Origin: Nitzschia sp. pyKryTriq1
Taxonomy: Eukaryota; Bacillariophyta; Bacillariophyceae; Bacillariales; Bacillariaceae
Assembly (NCBI GenBank): GCA_956465555.1
Contig: OY101129.1
Location: 682,001 to 746,000 of the forward strand
DNA length: 64,000 bases
Direction: 5' to 3'
In this document: piece by piece, positions 19,860 through 31,000 of the stretch
How the letters are laid out: each line of letters starts with the position of its first letter
Numbering within the stretch: the stretch's first letter is position 1
The notes under the pieces: model-generated
Seen by the model: the letters and a program-made list of their open reading frames with translations, nothing else
The model's database searches: none
What the model was told of the DNA's origin: nothing
Translations under genes and position numbers: made by a program

Positions 19860-22800
19860 ATGATTGTCTCATCAACCATGAGAGTAGTAAACCCTTATCT
19901 GCAGCGCCCAAGGGGGCATCTGCCTCCATCGGTGCAGCAACAGAAGCAACCACAAGTAGTAGTTGCTAGTACTACCGGTACAACAATAACTAACAACGAC
20001 CGAATCATGGGTTGCCAATCTCAGAGACGAAATGGCTCTGTAAAGTCCTGCAAGAAGCGAGGGACACGACCAAAAGTGAAGTATACATACAAAGATAGAA
20101 CTATTGATGGTTCTGCTCCTGCTGTCTGTTTCGTTTGTGATGCCAAAAAACAAAATTTGCTGGCCGGTCGTGAGGTCAAACGTGTCCCAAAGCGAGCCCA
20201 CCATAAAAGTTGTCAGCACAACAGAAAAACGAAAGGAATGTCAGAATATTCTGTCTTTGTGATGAAAGAATCACGACGAATTTCTGCTCTAAATAAGGCT
20301 CCGATTGTACCGGTGCAAGCCCCACCTGGCCACGGCGCTACTAGTGGCTTCTTTGCAAAACTCACATCGAGCCGCGCCATGGGCCACACAGCACTGAGGA
20401 GTCTTGGTACAACGGCGAGTAAGAGTAACTTGGCGGATCCTAAAAACCTGCGGCAAGAATTGGACGCGCGAATAAATAAAATGAATGCAAATGAAGACTA
20501 CCAATGGGCGAAAGGAAGGAGGTACCCAGCAGCGCTTGGTTTATTGATCGATTATGTTCTTTCGACTTTCGAGACACGCAAGCCAAAGGACACTTCTGCT
20601 ACGACACCTAGTACCTCTGCCAACGATGCTGCCATGGCTGCGTACCGCCAGTTCTTCAATCCCGGTGAGCTCGAATGCAAGTTTTTAACTGAAGTGAATG
20701 ATCACCAGAACCATCACACCCCATCACCAGCCTACCACGCAATCGAAGGCCACTCCTTCATGCTGGTAGACTGGAAGCTAGCCTTTCCAGAAGCAAGTGT
20801 GTGCTGCTTCAACTGTTTGCACACAAGAAATATTGTTCAGCCACTGGAGCACGACCGACACAATTTCTCGAAGAGCAAGACTCTTTCCGTCCTCTGGACG
20901 ACAGGTGGGCGGCCAGTTTGGAGCGTAGTCATGAACTACAAATGCATGCACTGTCAGACAAGCTATGCTGCAAACGATGGCAGGCTCTTGAGTGTGCTAG
21001 ATCCAGTTGTGGCATCGGCATACCCAGTCGAACCAAAGTACGCATCCGGCAGTTTCCACATGCACCGTGACTTGACCGATGACGTAGAAATTCTATTGAA
21101 AACATATGCGAATGGCAAAATTCTCAGTGAGAAGATGTATCGAAAGATGCAAAAAGATTACGAGCGAAAATCACTCACTTACCTTTATCGATCATCCGTG
21201 TCGACCTCCTTCTTGACAAAACGTGAATTCTTTGGGAAGATTTACCCGCCGACTGGGAAAGCAATTTCCCAGTACTGGCGAGACGCCGAGCACAGCCCTC
21301 TAACGCCGTACGGATACTCCAACTTCGAACGGTACGAGCGGGAGCTCCAGAGTGTGACAGTCGGGCCAGAGGACAATGTGGCATTTGACCACACATTCGC
21401 TCCCTTGAAAAACCTCTTCCAAATGCCGAAAGCAAAGGCAAATTTTGACGGCATGAAGGGCTCGACAAAGGAGATTATCGGGATCTGGACCGTTCCAAGT
21501 ACCAAGATCTCCGATGCATCCCATGCGCTGCGAAGTGCTTGCGAGTCGCGAGGACAATTTGATCCAGGGGAGGTATGGACGGACATTTTCCCCTCAAACG
21601 AGGATTTCTGGAAGATACTGTTTGGTTTCGGTATTGTTTGCAAGCTCGGGCTGTTCCATCTTCTCCACCGCATCGTCGACCAAATGGACCAGCATTCACG
21701 ATTGTACCGCGAGTGCCTCTATGAGCTACGCATGGCGGTCTACTCGTATAACGAGCAAGACCATGGTGGCCTTGTCAAAGCACTCACCGAAGGGACTATG
21801 AACGGCGAGAAGTATTCTGCTGAAGCGATAAATGAGCTTCGGAAGTCGAAGAAGTGGAAGGAGCGATATAGTGAGTTTTTGCGCAAAATTATGCGCGACC
21901 CCGAACTTGCCGAGCACTTACTTGGTCTATGGATTACAAAGTGGAAGGACGCCAAGGATGAAGTAGGTCGATCTCCCTTCACAAAAGGCACTGAGAAGGT
22001 CGCAAGGGAGCAACTTTCAAAAGTACGGTTTGTTGCTGATGCTGATCCTTCCAAGGCGAGATACTACTCTGAAATTCCCCCAGGCCCGAAAAGCAAGCAT
22101 GGGCTCTCAAAGTGGCGCTCGTTAAAGCCCGAATCCGCACTGGAGAAGAGTCATGAATTCCAGGCCCACTACGGGAACACTGGCATGGGCCAACTCCTCT
22201 TTGATACTATCACGCTGGGAGGGACCTGCGAGTACAACGTGAAGATGCGACACAAATTCAAAAATGATGAGCGACGAAGAAAAGGTGTTGAAGAAAGTGA
22301 TATTCCGATTGATTTCTGTGACGTACCTGAACATTTGGACCACAGTCTACTGGACCACATAAACGCCAAGGCTTCTGCCTTGAATCTTCCGCCAGTCTTC
22401 GCGAACGTCACGAAGCCCCCGTCCTCCAACAACGGAGAGGTCTTCCTAACAAAGTACCTAGAGGGACAACTACTAAGAAATGCCAAGGCAAGCCCCACAA
22501 GCCGAGACAAGTGCTGCCACTGCATCGAATGTGATGCTTTTTGGCATCGATCAACTAGTAGTACTCATCGCCAGCCAGCACCGAATGAAGATCCAACGCT
22601 GCCACCACTAATCCAGCCAACACAAACACCGCCTCCAATTCCGAATCCACCGCGATTGCCAAATCCTCCAAACCCAGCGCCACCACTATTGCCAAATCCC
22701 CCACCGCCGCCTCCAGCTTCGTATCCCCCACCGCCGCCTCCAGCTTCGTATCCCCCACCGCCGCCTCCAGCTTCGTATCCCCCACCGCCGCCTCCAGCTT

Positions 22801-23042
22801 CGTATCCCCCACCGCCTCTAACACCTCATATGACGAATCCAGCACGGCCACCACCTCTGCCGGTCAACAGAAGGTGGTTCCATCGGCGTCGCCCAGATGA
22901 TTGTTGTTTCCTCGTCGGCGATCGGCTTTATTGCAGATCGTACCAAACTTATCTCATCGACAAGTCTAGTGGGACGAAACGATGCGGCAAGCCACCACAT
23001 GATGCAGCATGCCCAAGACGCCAACACATGCAAATTTATTGA
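19860..23042 (+). CDS. Intronless transposase-like protein with two zinc-binding clusters and poly-Pro C-terminal region
   Basis: One uninterrupted frame of 1060 residues from the ATG at 19860. An N-terminal cluster (AVCFVCDAKK, then HHKSC, about residues 90-118) and a second pair of CxxC motifs (CCFNCLH about 314; YKCMHC about 362) look like zinc sites. The middle region has a candidate DDE-type RNase H core: VAFDHTFAPLKN (about 508) and EVWTDIFPSNEDFW (about 574), followed by a helical region (FGFGIVCKLGLFHLLHRIVDQMD). Then come a long charged helical region, a tandem PPPPPPASY repeat (about 947-985) and a Cys-containing tail (DDCCFLVGDRLYC). The lack of introns, length and domain order suggest an intact mobile-element gene or a domesticated derivative. 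The family is not securely identified; the third acidic residue is unassigned. Confidence 0.62.
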   Translation: MIVSSTMRVVNPYLQRPRGHLPPSVQQQKQPQVVVASTTGTTITNNDRIMGCQSQRRNGSVKSCKKRGTRPKVKYTYKDRTIDGSAPAVCFVCDAKKQNLLAGREVKRVPKRAHHKSCQHNRKTKGMSEYSVFVMKESRRISALNKAPIVPVQAPPGHGATSGFFAKLTSSRAMGHTALRSLGTTASKSNLADPKNLRQELDARINKMNANEDYQWAKGRRYPAALGLLIDYVLSTFETRKPKDTSATTPSTSANDAAMAAYRQFFNPGELECKFLTEVNDHQNHHTPSPAYHAIEGHSFMLVDWKLAFPEASVCCFNCLHTRNIVQPLEHDRHNFSKSKTLSVLWTTGGRPVWSVVMNYKCMHCQTSYAANDGRLLSVLDPVVASAYPVEPKYASGSFHMHRDLTDDVEILLKTYANGKILSEKMYRKMQKDYERKSLTYLYRSSVSTSFLTKREFFGKIYPPTGKAISQYWRDAEHSPLTPYGYSNFERYERELQSVTVGPEDNVAFDHTFAPLKNLFQMPKAKANFDGMKGSTKEIIGIWTVPSTKISDASHALRSACESRGQFDPGEVWTDIFPSNEDFWKILFGFGIVCKLGLFHLLHRIVDQMDQHSRLYRECLYELRMAVYSYNEQDHGGLVKALTEGTMNGEKYSAEAINELRKSKKWKERYSEFLRKIMRDPELAEHLLGLWITKWKDAKDEVGRSPFTKGTEKVAREQLSKVRFVADADPSKARYYSEIPPGPKSKHGLSKWRSLKPESALEKSHEFQAHYGNTGMGQLLFDTITLGGTCEYNVKMRHKFKNDERRRKGVEESDIPIDFCDVPEHLDHSLLDHINAKASALNLPPVFANVTKPPSSNNGEVFLTKYLEGQLLRNAKASPTSRDKCCHCIECDAFWHRSTSSTHRQPAPNEDPTLPPLIQPTQTPPPIPNPPRLPNPPNPAPPLLPNPPPPPPASYPPPPPPASYPPPPPPASYPPPPPPASYPPPPLTPHMTNPARPPPLPVNRRWFHRRRPDDCCFLVGDRLYCRSYQTYLIDKSSGTKRCGKPPHDAACPRRQHMQIY
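22699..22815 (+). repeat. In-frame 27-bp tandem repeat, four units encoding PPPPPPASY
   Basis: Four near-identical 27-bp units lie inside the transposase-like frame, each encoding six Pro followed by Ala-Ser-Tyr, and a fifth partial unit follows. The unit length keeps the frame, so copy number can vary without disrupting the protein. Confidence 0.9.
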
Positions 23043-23134
23043 TACATAGTATAATACCTGTAGAACAGACGCAACAGTACAGTAGTGTTAGTGTCGACGA
23101 AGAGGAAAAAGAGCGAAAAGAAGTGATGTGTCGC

Positions 23135-23259
23135 ACCAGAATATTTCCTGGTACAGAATCGTCCGTAGACCGAGGCGTGGACAAAACTGTTTTCGCGGCG
23201 AAAACAGTTTTGTCTACGCCTCGGTCTACGGACGATTCTGTACCAGGAAATATTCTGGT
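23135..23259. repeat. 125-bp near-perfect palindrome (62-nt arms, one-base centre)
   Basis: The left arm is 23135-23196, the centre is the single G at 23197, and the right arm is 23198-23259. Of the 62 pairs I find 61 Watson-Crick and one G-T mismatch (23179 with 23215). Pairing fails one base outside each arm, so the edges are sharp. It starts 93 bp after the stop codon of the transposase-like gene. It could be a fold-back or MITE-like element, or a very strong hairpin in RNA. Because of the symmetry, open frames on both strands here encode the same peptide and are artefacts. Confidence 0.93.
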
Positions 23260-24368
23260 ACAGAATGCAAAAGAGACCGAAGGAGCGGTCTCCAACTACA
23301 GTACTTACCACTATTTTATTCTGTGACAAAATAAAGAAAATTGGTACGGTAGAGATGCAACTACTGGTACCGGAAGATGAGGGTACGATGTTGTTGTGTG
23401 TTCTTGAGTCGATAACAGAATGAGCGGACAAAAGTTTGTTTGAAAGAGAAAGATCGCCGACGCACAACAATCATCGTGCGAAAGCGCCGATGACCAAAGA
23501 TCTTGTACGTACTGTACCGCGGTACTGCACCGGTAGGAGCAGTGTACTGTACCCCTGGTATGATACGTACCGGTACAGTACCTGCTGTGTACACACCCGC
23601 TGCGTACCGACACTGTACACGTACTGCTGTAAGCGATTGGATAAAGCAAAGTCGAAGTCGAAGAAAATAATATGAAAAGAGACAACGTTATTGAGCGATT
23701 TAGCAATTGCCCATTGATTTCCAATATGTAATTCCCATGTCTTGCCCCTCTTGAGCTTTTACGATCACTTAGGTCATGTTCTCTTCCCCTCGTTCCTTGA
23801 AGTCCGACTTCCTGTTCTTCGGAGGGAATCCGGCTTTGGAATTCTCACAGGTCCCCCTTTTTCCTTTTTCTTTTCCCTTTCTTTTTTCCCCTCCTCTTGT
23901 GCCGTTTCCCCCCCCATTTTCGATGACGATGATGTGTTGTTTTCCGGCCCATCATCGCTTTCTTCGCCAAACGTCGTAGACTTCTTCGTATCCAAAATAC
24001 GAGTAGAAGGCCGACGACGAAGAAACCACCTCATCTTTTATCGTACAGCAATTATTATTCGCTCTAATACGTACTGTAGGAGGGTGATCGAAGCCGGACA
24101 TCACGTCGAGCTCTCAATTTCGTAAGAGAAGCACAACCGCCATTGAGCTCTCCCTTTGCAGTGATTGGAGACCGACGACTCAGATATTCATTTTGCAAGA
24201 CTTTTGTACTACCGTACCAGGTACCAGAAATCATTTCACAAATCCGAAGCATCGTCCAAGCACGCGGGTCGGAATCTTCCACCAGATCTTTTTTCTGCAT
24301 CCGTGCTACACCGCTATTGCCACTGTATTGGCCCTGTCTTTGATTTCTGCACTCGCTATTTTGCCACC
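23260..24368. promoter_or_regulatory. Intergenic region 5' of the desaturase, GTAC-rich tract and pyrimidine-rich tract
   Basis: At about 23505-23630 there are 13 GTAC tetramers in roughly 125 bp, including GTACGTAC, GTACCGCGGTAC and GTACCGGTAC. A pyrimidine-rich run follows at about 23845-23905. The last few hundred bases are probably the desaturase promoter and 5' untranslated region. No gene is supported. Confidence 0.45.
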
Positions 24369-25917
24369 ATGCCTCCGAAAGAAGAAGATCCTTCCTCCGG
24401 AGTCTTGATTGACTCGATTCAAAAACCAGAGAAATCTTCCTCTATTCCGACAAAACGAATCCAGCTCAGTGATGTCGCCATGGCAAAATCATCACAACAA
24501 AAGCACCAGCAGGATTTGTGGTGGATTCATGGAAACGGCTATGATTTAGATGCCTTTGTCGAACGCCATCCGGGCGGGAAAGAGGCTATTTTACTGGGGA
24601 AGGGCCGCGACTGCACCGCTCTGGTCGAAAGTTACCACGCTTTCTCTTCCCAGCATGGAAAGGTTTTGGAAAAATATCTTTGCAAGCAAGCCACAGGGAA
24701 GCAAAAGGAGCCGGACTTTTTCTATGAAATTCTAAAGCAGCGGGTTGCTACAGTTTTAAAGGCCAGGGGCATTGATCCAATCGAAGATCGCGGTGCTAGC
24801 TGGCTACGGATTCTGTATTATTTTGTTATCGTTCTTGCTGTCCTTGCCACCGGATATGCACATGTGAAGGTGAGATTTATCGTAAACATCATGGAGCAGG
24901 TGGAATTTATTGATTTCTCTCGAGGGTGATAATATCTCACAATTGGATTGCTGAAAATCGTAGGGAAGTGTTTGGGGATCCTTCGGCTTCGCCGTTTTCG
25001 GTTGGCTCATGGGAAGTCTCGGACATGACGCGGGACACTTTGCGGCGAGTCATCGGTACCCCCAAGTCAATGAATGGGGTGTTTGGGCAATGTGTTTGAT
25101 TTGTAATCCCATCATGTGGCAACAGCAGCACACCTATGGCCATCACTCTTTCACAAATGAAGTCAGTCATGATCCGGATATTCACCATTTTGATTGGCTG
25201 TTGCGGGTACACAAGGGTGTTCCGTACGATCCCAAATATCGATCTCAAAGGAATTGGCTCTACGTGGCGTTTGCGTACGCGTTCGTCGTCTTTGGTACTG
25301 CTTTTTACATCCCAATCACCATGATTCAAACTGGGAGTCTTTACGGACTGGTAGACTGGCACGATAAAGATCGCCCGGTGAAAGCAATCGGAATGAGGCT
25401 ACATAACTTATGTTATTTCCTTGTGGTCATGGTAGCTCCCTTTGTCAGTCACCAATCGGCTTGGACTGCGTTGGCAGCTGTGGCCTTGCATATTGCGACA
25501 TTGGGCATTCTCTTTGGCGTTTTCTCGCAAGTGAACCACTTGAACGAAGCTTCCCTCGAGGCTGACATGGAATCCAGACAGCGAGATGGTCCCAGCAACA
25601 GCAGAACTCGAGACCCGCGATTGAATCATTCTTGGGCGGCATCCCAGGTGGAAACCTCCAACAACTTTGCCTCTCAAAGTTGGTTTTGGCACTTGCTGTC
25701 CAATGGTTTGAATCACCAGATCGAGCATCACCTCTTCCCTGGTCTGAACCATGCTCACTTGCATCACATTGCACCCGTTGTGAGACAAACTTGCAAAGAA
25801 TTTGGGGTGGACTACAAGTCATTTGATTCCTGGGCTGATATTATGAGCGCAACGTTGCGCTGGTACAGTCAGTTGAGTGTTGTCGCGGACGAAAATCTCG
25901 TCGGCAAGAGCGAGTAA
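24369..25917 (+). CDS. Front-end fatty acid desaturase with N-terminal cytochrome b5 domain
   Basis: Exons are 24369-24869 and 24964-25917, with a 94-bp intron, giving 484 residues. The cytochrome b5 domain contains the heme-ligand motif HPGG (about residue 67). Three His boxes follow: HDAGH (188), HTYGHH (223) and QIEHH (419). The Gln in place of the first His of box 3 is the mark of front-end desaturases, which act between an existing double bond and the carboxyl end (delta-4/5/6, or delta-8 on sphingolipids). The enzyme should sit in the ER membrane and receive electrons through its own b5 domain. The regiospecificity cannot be read from the sequence. The start has the context GCCACCATGC, a favourable initiation context. 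Confidence 0.94.
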
Positions 25918-26456
25918 AACAAAGCTAAATTCAGTATTTTGCGTGTGTTTTGTGATGAGACTACGAATACTACTTCTTGAAAATGATGGGCTTTTTCATC
26001 TCATATAACAAGCTCATCGCATCACACAGACAGTTAGGCTTGAGAGAGAACCGCCTGGTCTCATCGAAACAGCTCTCTACTAGCGGTGGTTCCTGTCTCC
26101 ACTGCACAATCGACATGCGGTACCAGGTACTGTACCGGGTACTATAAGGTACAGGTATTGTTGTGATTGGGTCAGTCCCGCTTCAACTGAATCACGATTC
26201 GTTCTTTAAAAAAGAACGTCTGGCCGAAGCTCCTCCTGACCAATGAGAAGGATCAGTTGCACTCACGTCATCGCCCATCACCGCTCGCTCATACCATATC
26301 ATTCATTCATCATCCCGTCGTGAGAAAGAACTTTTGAAAGTAGAAACATCATCAAACAGCCAACAAAAAATGAGGAACTTTTGACAACAGAACTTCCCCT
26401 CATTACGCGTTGTCGACATGCATGGTACATAACTCTAGCTGCAAGCGTTTTCCATC
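25918..26456. other. Intergenic region, no gene seen
   Basis: This contains a GTAC cluster at about 26118-26157 (GGTACCAGGTACTGTACC-type) and a small perfect inverted repeat at 26200-26218 with 8-bp arms and a 3-base loop of A residues. No gene was recognised. Confidence 0.5.
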
Positions 26457-27413
26457 ATGGCGACCAAAAAAGTACCTACAAAGCTGGCAAAAGCTGTGTA
26501 TCGATCATGTCTGCGGGCGTCGCAGAACGGTCGGTTCCCTGAAGTCTTTGGGAGTTACGGGGCCACCGTTTACAATGCTCAAGTGACACGTGCTAACGAC
26601 CATCCATCGCTGGCCATGCCAAGTACAGCGGTGCATGTTCGACAACGTTTGAAATCCTGGTTTCAGGATTATGGGGCTCGACAGGAGGCCGGGATCAGTC
26701 CCTTGGAAATCTTGCCGCAACTTCACCAGCAAGAGTCGGTATTGGCACCAGCTTTCAACCCAACGTGTGACCAAACAATCGAAAAGACTCCACTCTGTCT
26801 CTTGGAACATGACACTATCGGAGCGCTCACGGGAGAAAATCTACAATTCAGCCTTACTGAACAGCGGCATATTGATCTGATCGCTGAGGTTTTGTCTTCC
26901 CGATCGAAGCAGTTTCTCCTACGCCAATCGTCTTCCTGCGAAAGCGCAACGCTTTTGGAAATTGTGTCTCAGCACATATCAGAAAGCGATGGAATAATGG
27001 TAGCCTGTTTGGCTGGTCCTAGATTTAAAGTGGCGCAAAACAGTTTGTCTAGCCCTTGTGGTTTCTCGCAAGCCGCACACTATGAAGTCTTGAAGGATGT
27101 CCCTCCCTCGGACAGCCCGGAGAACATACGTACCCGCCAATACATTCTTGACATGTTTCATATTGTCTTACCGAATCAAGACTCCAGCTTGCCAGAAACA
27201 TTGACTTACTTTGGGCTCCCTCCTTTGGAACCAGAGGCCTTTTCGTTTTGGGCACTTCGATATGTGCTCCCAGTAGATGACGTCGCATCTCGTTGGCGGT
27301 GGGCACACGAGTGTAGGAATACAGCCGAGCGCTTGAAATTCATCATGGAAGAAGTCGAATCCATTTTGGCTGAGCAAGATCGCGATGACCAATTTTCATC
27401 CAGTTCGGGATAA
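26457..27413 (+). CDS. Hypothetical protein; weak LYR-like N terminus
   Basis: Single exon of 318 residues, beginning at an ATG within the context ATCATGGCG. The first 30 residues (KLAKAVYRSCLRAS, then RFPEVF) resemble the LYR/complex-1 motif of small mitochondrial adaptor proteins, but the canonical L-Y-R is V-Y-R. The C-terminal part (LPPLEPEAFSFWALRYVLP, then ERLKFIMEEVESIL) resembles the end of the Lon-protease N-terminal substrate-recognition domain (PEALSFWLAxLLP...RLxxLLE). I do not recognise the central region. Composition is typical of its coding neighbours. The function is unknown; both resemblances need a profile search. Confidence 0.75.
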   Translation: MATKKVPTKLAKAVYRSCLRASQNGRFPEVFGSYGATVYNAQVTRANDHPSLAMPSTAVHVRQRLKSWFQDYGARQEAGISPLEILPQLHQQESVLAPAFNPTCDQTIEKTPLCLLEHDTIGALTGENLQFSLTEQRHIDLIAEVLSSRSKQFLLRQSSSCESATLLEIVSQHISESDGIMVACLAGPRFKVAQNSLSSPCGFSQAAHYEVLKDVPPSDSPENIRTRQYILDMFHIVLPNQDSSLPETLTYFGLPPLEPEAFSFWALRYVLPVDDVASRWRWAHECRNTAERLKFIMEEVESILAEQDRDDQFSSSSG

Positions 27414-28033
27414 ATAATTTTTATAACACCATTTTTTTAAAGCATCTTCACTCTGTCTGAAATTTGTCGTAGGGGACCCTGCATGTTGTATTCTCTCAGC
27501 TAGCAGTCGGATTCTGTATGAGCTCTCCGAAATACTTCGTACGTAGTAGCTACTCTACTAGAGAGTAGAGAGAGGAGTAGCTATTCGGCACTTGAAAGAA
27601 CTACTTCAACTATTTGAATCATCCCCGCCACTACATAATCCCAGCCTGAGTGAGTAGATGTACGGTACAGTAGCGATCACGATGAACTATTCGAACTAAT
27701 CGACGCAACTCTTGGCGCGAAGTACGTCAGAATTTCAAATTGCGCGGGGAGGACGGACGACGGATCGCGATGAAGGAAAACCTCACAAAAGAAGCGCGAC
27801 AGTCTTCCAGCTCATCATCGCACCCACTCGTCATCGCCATCATCGTTCATCCGATCATCTCATCTCTATCACATTCGCACTGCTTTGACAAGTTCAAAGG
27901 AGGAATCGACAAAAGGCAAAGCATTCCTCTCTGCGGTTGTCTCGATCGTTTCTTCATCACCGTGGGAACAAAATCCAAGTTGATTTTGACGGTTTTGCTC
28001 TCTCCTGTATTTTTCATCTCGGAACTTCTGGAT
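27414..28033. other. Intergenic region and probable 5' leader of the AlaRS gene
   Basis: The alanyl-tRNA synthetase frame stays open upstream to at least 27740, with an in-frame ATG at 27770, so 27770-28033 could be coding in an alternative long form or 5' untranslated. A CTCTACTAGAGAGTAG-type palindromic cluster lies at about 27550-27585. Confidence 0.45.
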
Positions 28034-31000
28034 ATGCGCTGCTATCTGGCTTCTTTCACCATGATTCTAGCTCTGACAGCTAGAGTCCGAGCATTCGCCC
28101 CAAGCCGTGTTTTGGCTTCGACCATTCGACAATCCCATATTTCCTTCAGCGCGTCTTCCACAGATACGCTGGAATGGTCGACTAACAAGGTCCGATCGAC
28201 CTTTGTCGAATTCTTCGAGGAAAGCCAACACACCATGCAGCCAAGTTCGCCGTGTGCCCCCTTGAATGATCCTACTCTGCTGTTCACAAATGCTGGTATG
28301 AATCAGTTTAAGCCCATCTTCTTGGGGCAGGTTGATCCTAGCAGTCCACTAGCTTCCTTGAAGCGAGCATGCAACTCGCAGAAGTGCATTCGTGCTGGTG
28401 GAAAACACAACGACTTGGAAGATGTTGGACGCGACACTTACCACCACACCTTCTTTGAAATGTTGGGTACGTGGTCGTTCGGTGACTACTTTAAAGAGGA
28501 AGCTATTGACTATGCGTGGAAATTGTTGACGGAAGTCTACAAGCTTGACCCGGATCGAATTTACGCAACTTATTTTGAAGGCGATGACACCGTCGAAGAA
28601 GACCTTGAGGCCAAGGGCTTCTGGTTGAAGTACTTGCCACCCGAGAGAGTGATTGGATGCAATGCTAGAGATAACTTCTGGGAGGTAAGTAGAATGCTGC
28701 TTTTGCAGAACCATAAAATCTCGAGTTTTCTCATTGCGAATCAATGGTATTGTCGCAAACTCTTTATGAAACTGGTATTAGATGGGTGACACTGGCCCAT
28801 GTGGTCCATGCAGTGAAATTCATTACGATCGAATTGGTGGGCGGGATGCGGCAGCACTCGTCAATGCTGACGATCCCGATGTGATTGAAATCTGGAACAT
28901 CGTTTTTATTCAATATAACAGAGACGAAAAGGGCTTGGCCTTACTGCCCCAGCAACATATCGACACTGGCATGGGATTGGAACGATTGGTCAGTATCCTC
29001 CAAGACCACAGATCCAACTACGATATAGATGTATTTACCCCTATCTTCGCCAAATTGGCCGAGTTCTCTCAGGTGGGACCTTACGAAGGCAAGCTGGGCG
29101 AGGAAGATGCGTCGCTGAAAGACACTGCCTACAGAGCCATTGCCGACCATATCCGCACACTCTCCTTCGCTATTGCTGACGGAGCCGTTCCTAACAATGA
29201 GGGACGTGGATACGTGTTGCGAAGAATTTTGCGACGTGCAACGCGATATGGACAACAAATTCTTAAAGCCCCACCAGGTTTTTTCCAGCAACTGATTCCA
29301 GTTGTCGTCGATACGTTTGGAGAGGCCTACCCGGAGCTGGTCGAAAACCAAGAGACCATCAAAGAGATCATTGCAGAGGAAGAACAAGCATTCTCCAATA
29401 TGCTTGACCGTGGAATCAAATTTTTCATTGACTTGGAAGCCGAAGTCAAGGAGCAAGGAGGCGATCAAGTATCTGGCGACAAAGCATTTTTCTTGTACGA
29501 CACCCTCGGCTTCCCCATTGACTTGACCGAATTGATGGCTGAAGAAGCAGGCATGAAAGTTGATATGGACAGCTTCAAACAGCAAATGGAGGAACAGAAA
29601 ACCCGCTCCCGACAGGCACGTGCGGCGGCAAAGTCCGGTGGTGCCCCGCAATTGGTGCTCATCGCTGAACAAACCGCTGCACTTACGGAGAAGGGGGTAT
29701 TGCCGACGGACGATTCCTTCAAGTACAAGTGGGATGTAGATCTTCCAGCCACCGTAATGTCCGTATTCGGACCGGATGGATTTTATGAGGACGCATCCGA
29801 GGCAAAGGCTGGAGAATTCATCGGTTTGATTCTTGACAAATCGAGCTTCTACGCCGAAGCTGGAGGTCAAGAGGCCGACTTGGGTGAACTCAGAATCTTA
29901 GATGCTGCTGGCGACGTTGCGGGTACCTTTGAAGTTCGAGACGTCCAGAGCTACGGGGGCTTCTTATTGCATACTGGTGTTGTCAAGGACGGATCTCTCA
30001 AGCTCGGCGCGCATGTCACTTGTAGAGTCGATTATGAACGCCGACGTCAAGTTGCACCAAACCACTCCATGACACATGTCCTCAACGCAGCCTTAAGAGA
30101 AGTGCTCGGAGGGAACGTCGACCAGCGTGGTAGTCTTTGCAACGACGAGAAACTGCGTTTCGATTTCAGCCACAAAAAAGCAATGACCGTAGACGAGCTT
30201 CGAAAGACCGAAGAAATTTGCCAGAAAGTCGTGAGCGATTCGCTCGCCGTCAAAGCTGAGACCATGCCGTTGGCTGATGCGCAAGCTATTGAAGGCGTCC
30301 GAGCTGTCTTCGGAGAAGTGTACCCAGACCCGGTCCGTGTTGTCTCGGTCGGTAAAGACACGTCGATCGAGTTCTGTGGAGGTACTCATATCTCAAACAC
30401 AGCCGAGGCCGAAGCTTTTGTTTTGGTAGAAGAGACTGCTGTGGCAAAGGGAATTCGACGAATTTCAGCCGTGACTAGAGATGCCGCAAAGGAGGCCATT
30501 GCAGAGGGCGAAAAATTCAAACAGATTGTAACCGAAACAGAAGGCTTGAGTGCAGATACCGAAGGCTTGGACAAGCAGGCCGGTGCCATTCGAAAGGATG
30601 TAGACGCTGCCTTCCTGTCGGCAACGCTGAAAGCAGAGCTTCGAAGCAGAATAGAAGGTATCCAGAAGAAAGCAAACGAAGCAAAAAAGGCGGCAATCGC
30701 CCAGAGAGTTGACAAAGTTCTCGCCGTAGTCAAAGAAGACCTGACAAAGGCCGTCGAAAATGGTGATAGAATGCTTGTCTTAAATATTGACATCGGTGCT
30801 GATTCGAAGGCTTCTCAGACGGTTATCAATACGGTGAAAAAGGTGGCCCCAGAAATGGCTTTCATGGGTTTGAGCGAAGAAGAGCCTGGAAGTGGAGGAA
30901 AAATCATGGCCTTTGCATTGGTACCGGATTCGCTTGTGGATGCGGGACTAAAGGCAGACGAATGGGTTCGTAGTGCGCTGGAATCTTGCGGTGGACGAGG

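Noticed and set aside
22966-23326. Frames on both strands with the same peptide around the palindrome
   Set aside because: The shared peptide is a direct consequence of the palindrome's symmetry, not evidence for a gene.
28941-29870. 309-codon minus-strand open frame inside AlaRS
   Set aside because: It lies wholly antisense to a well-conserved coding exon and shows no domain; it is a reading-frame shadow.
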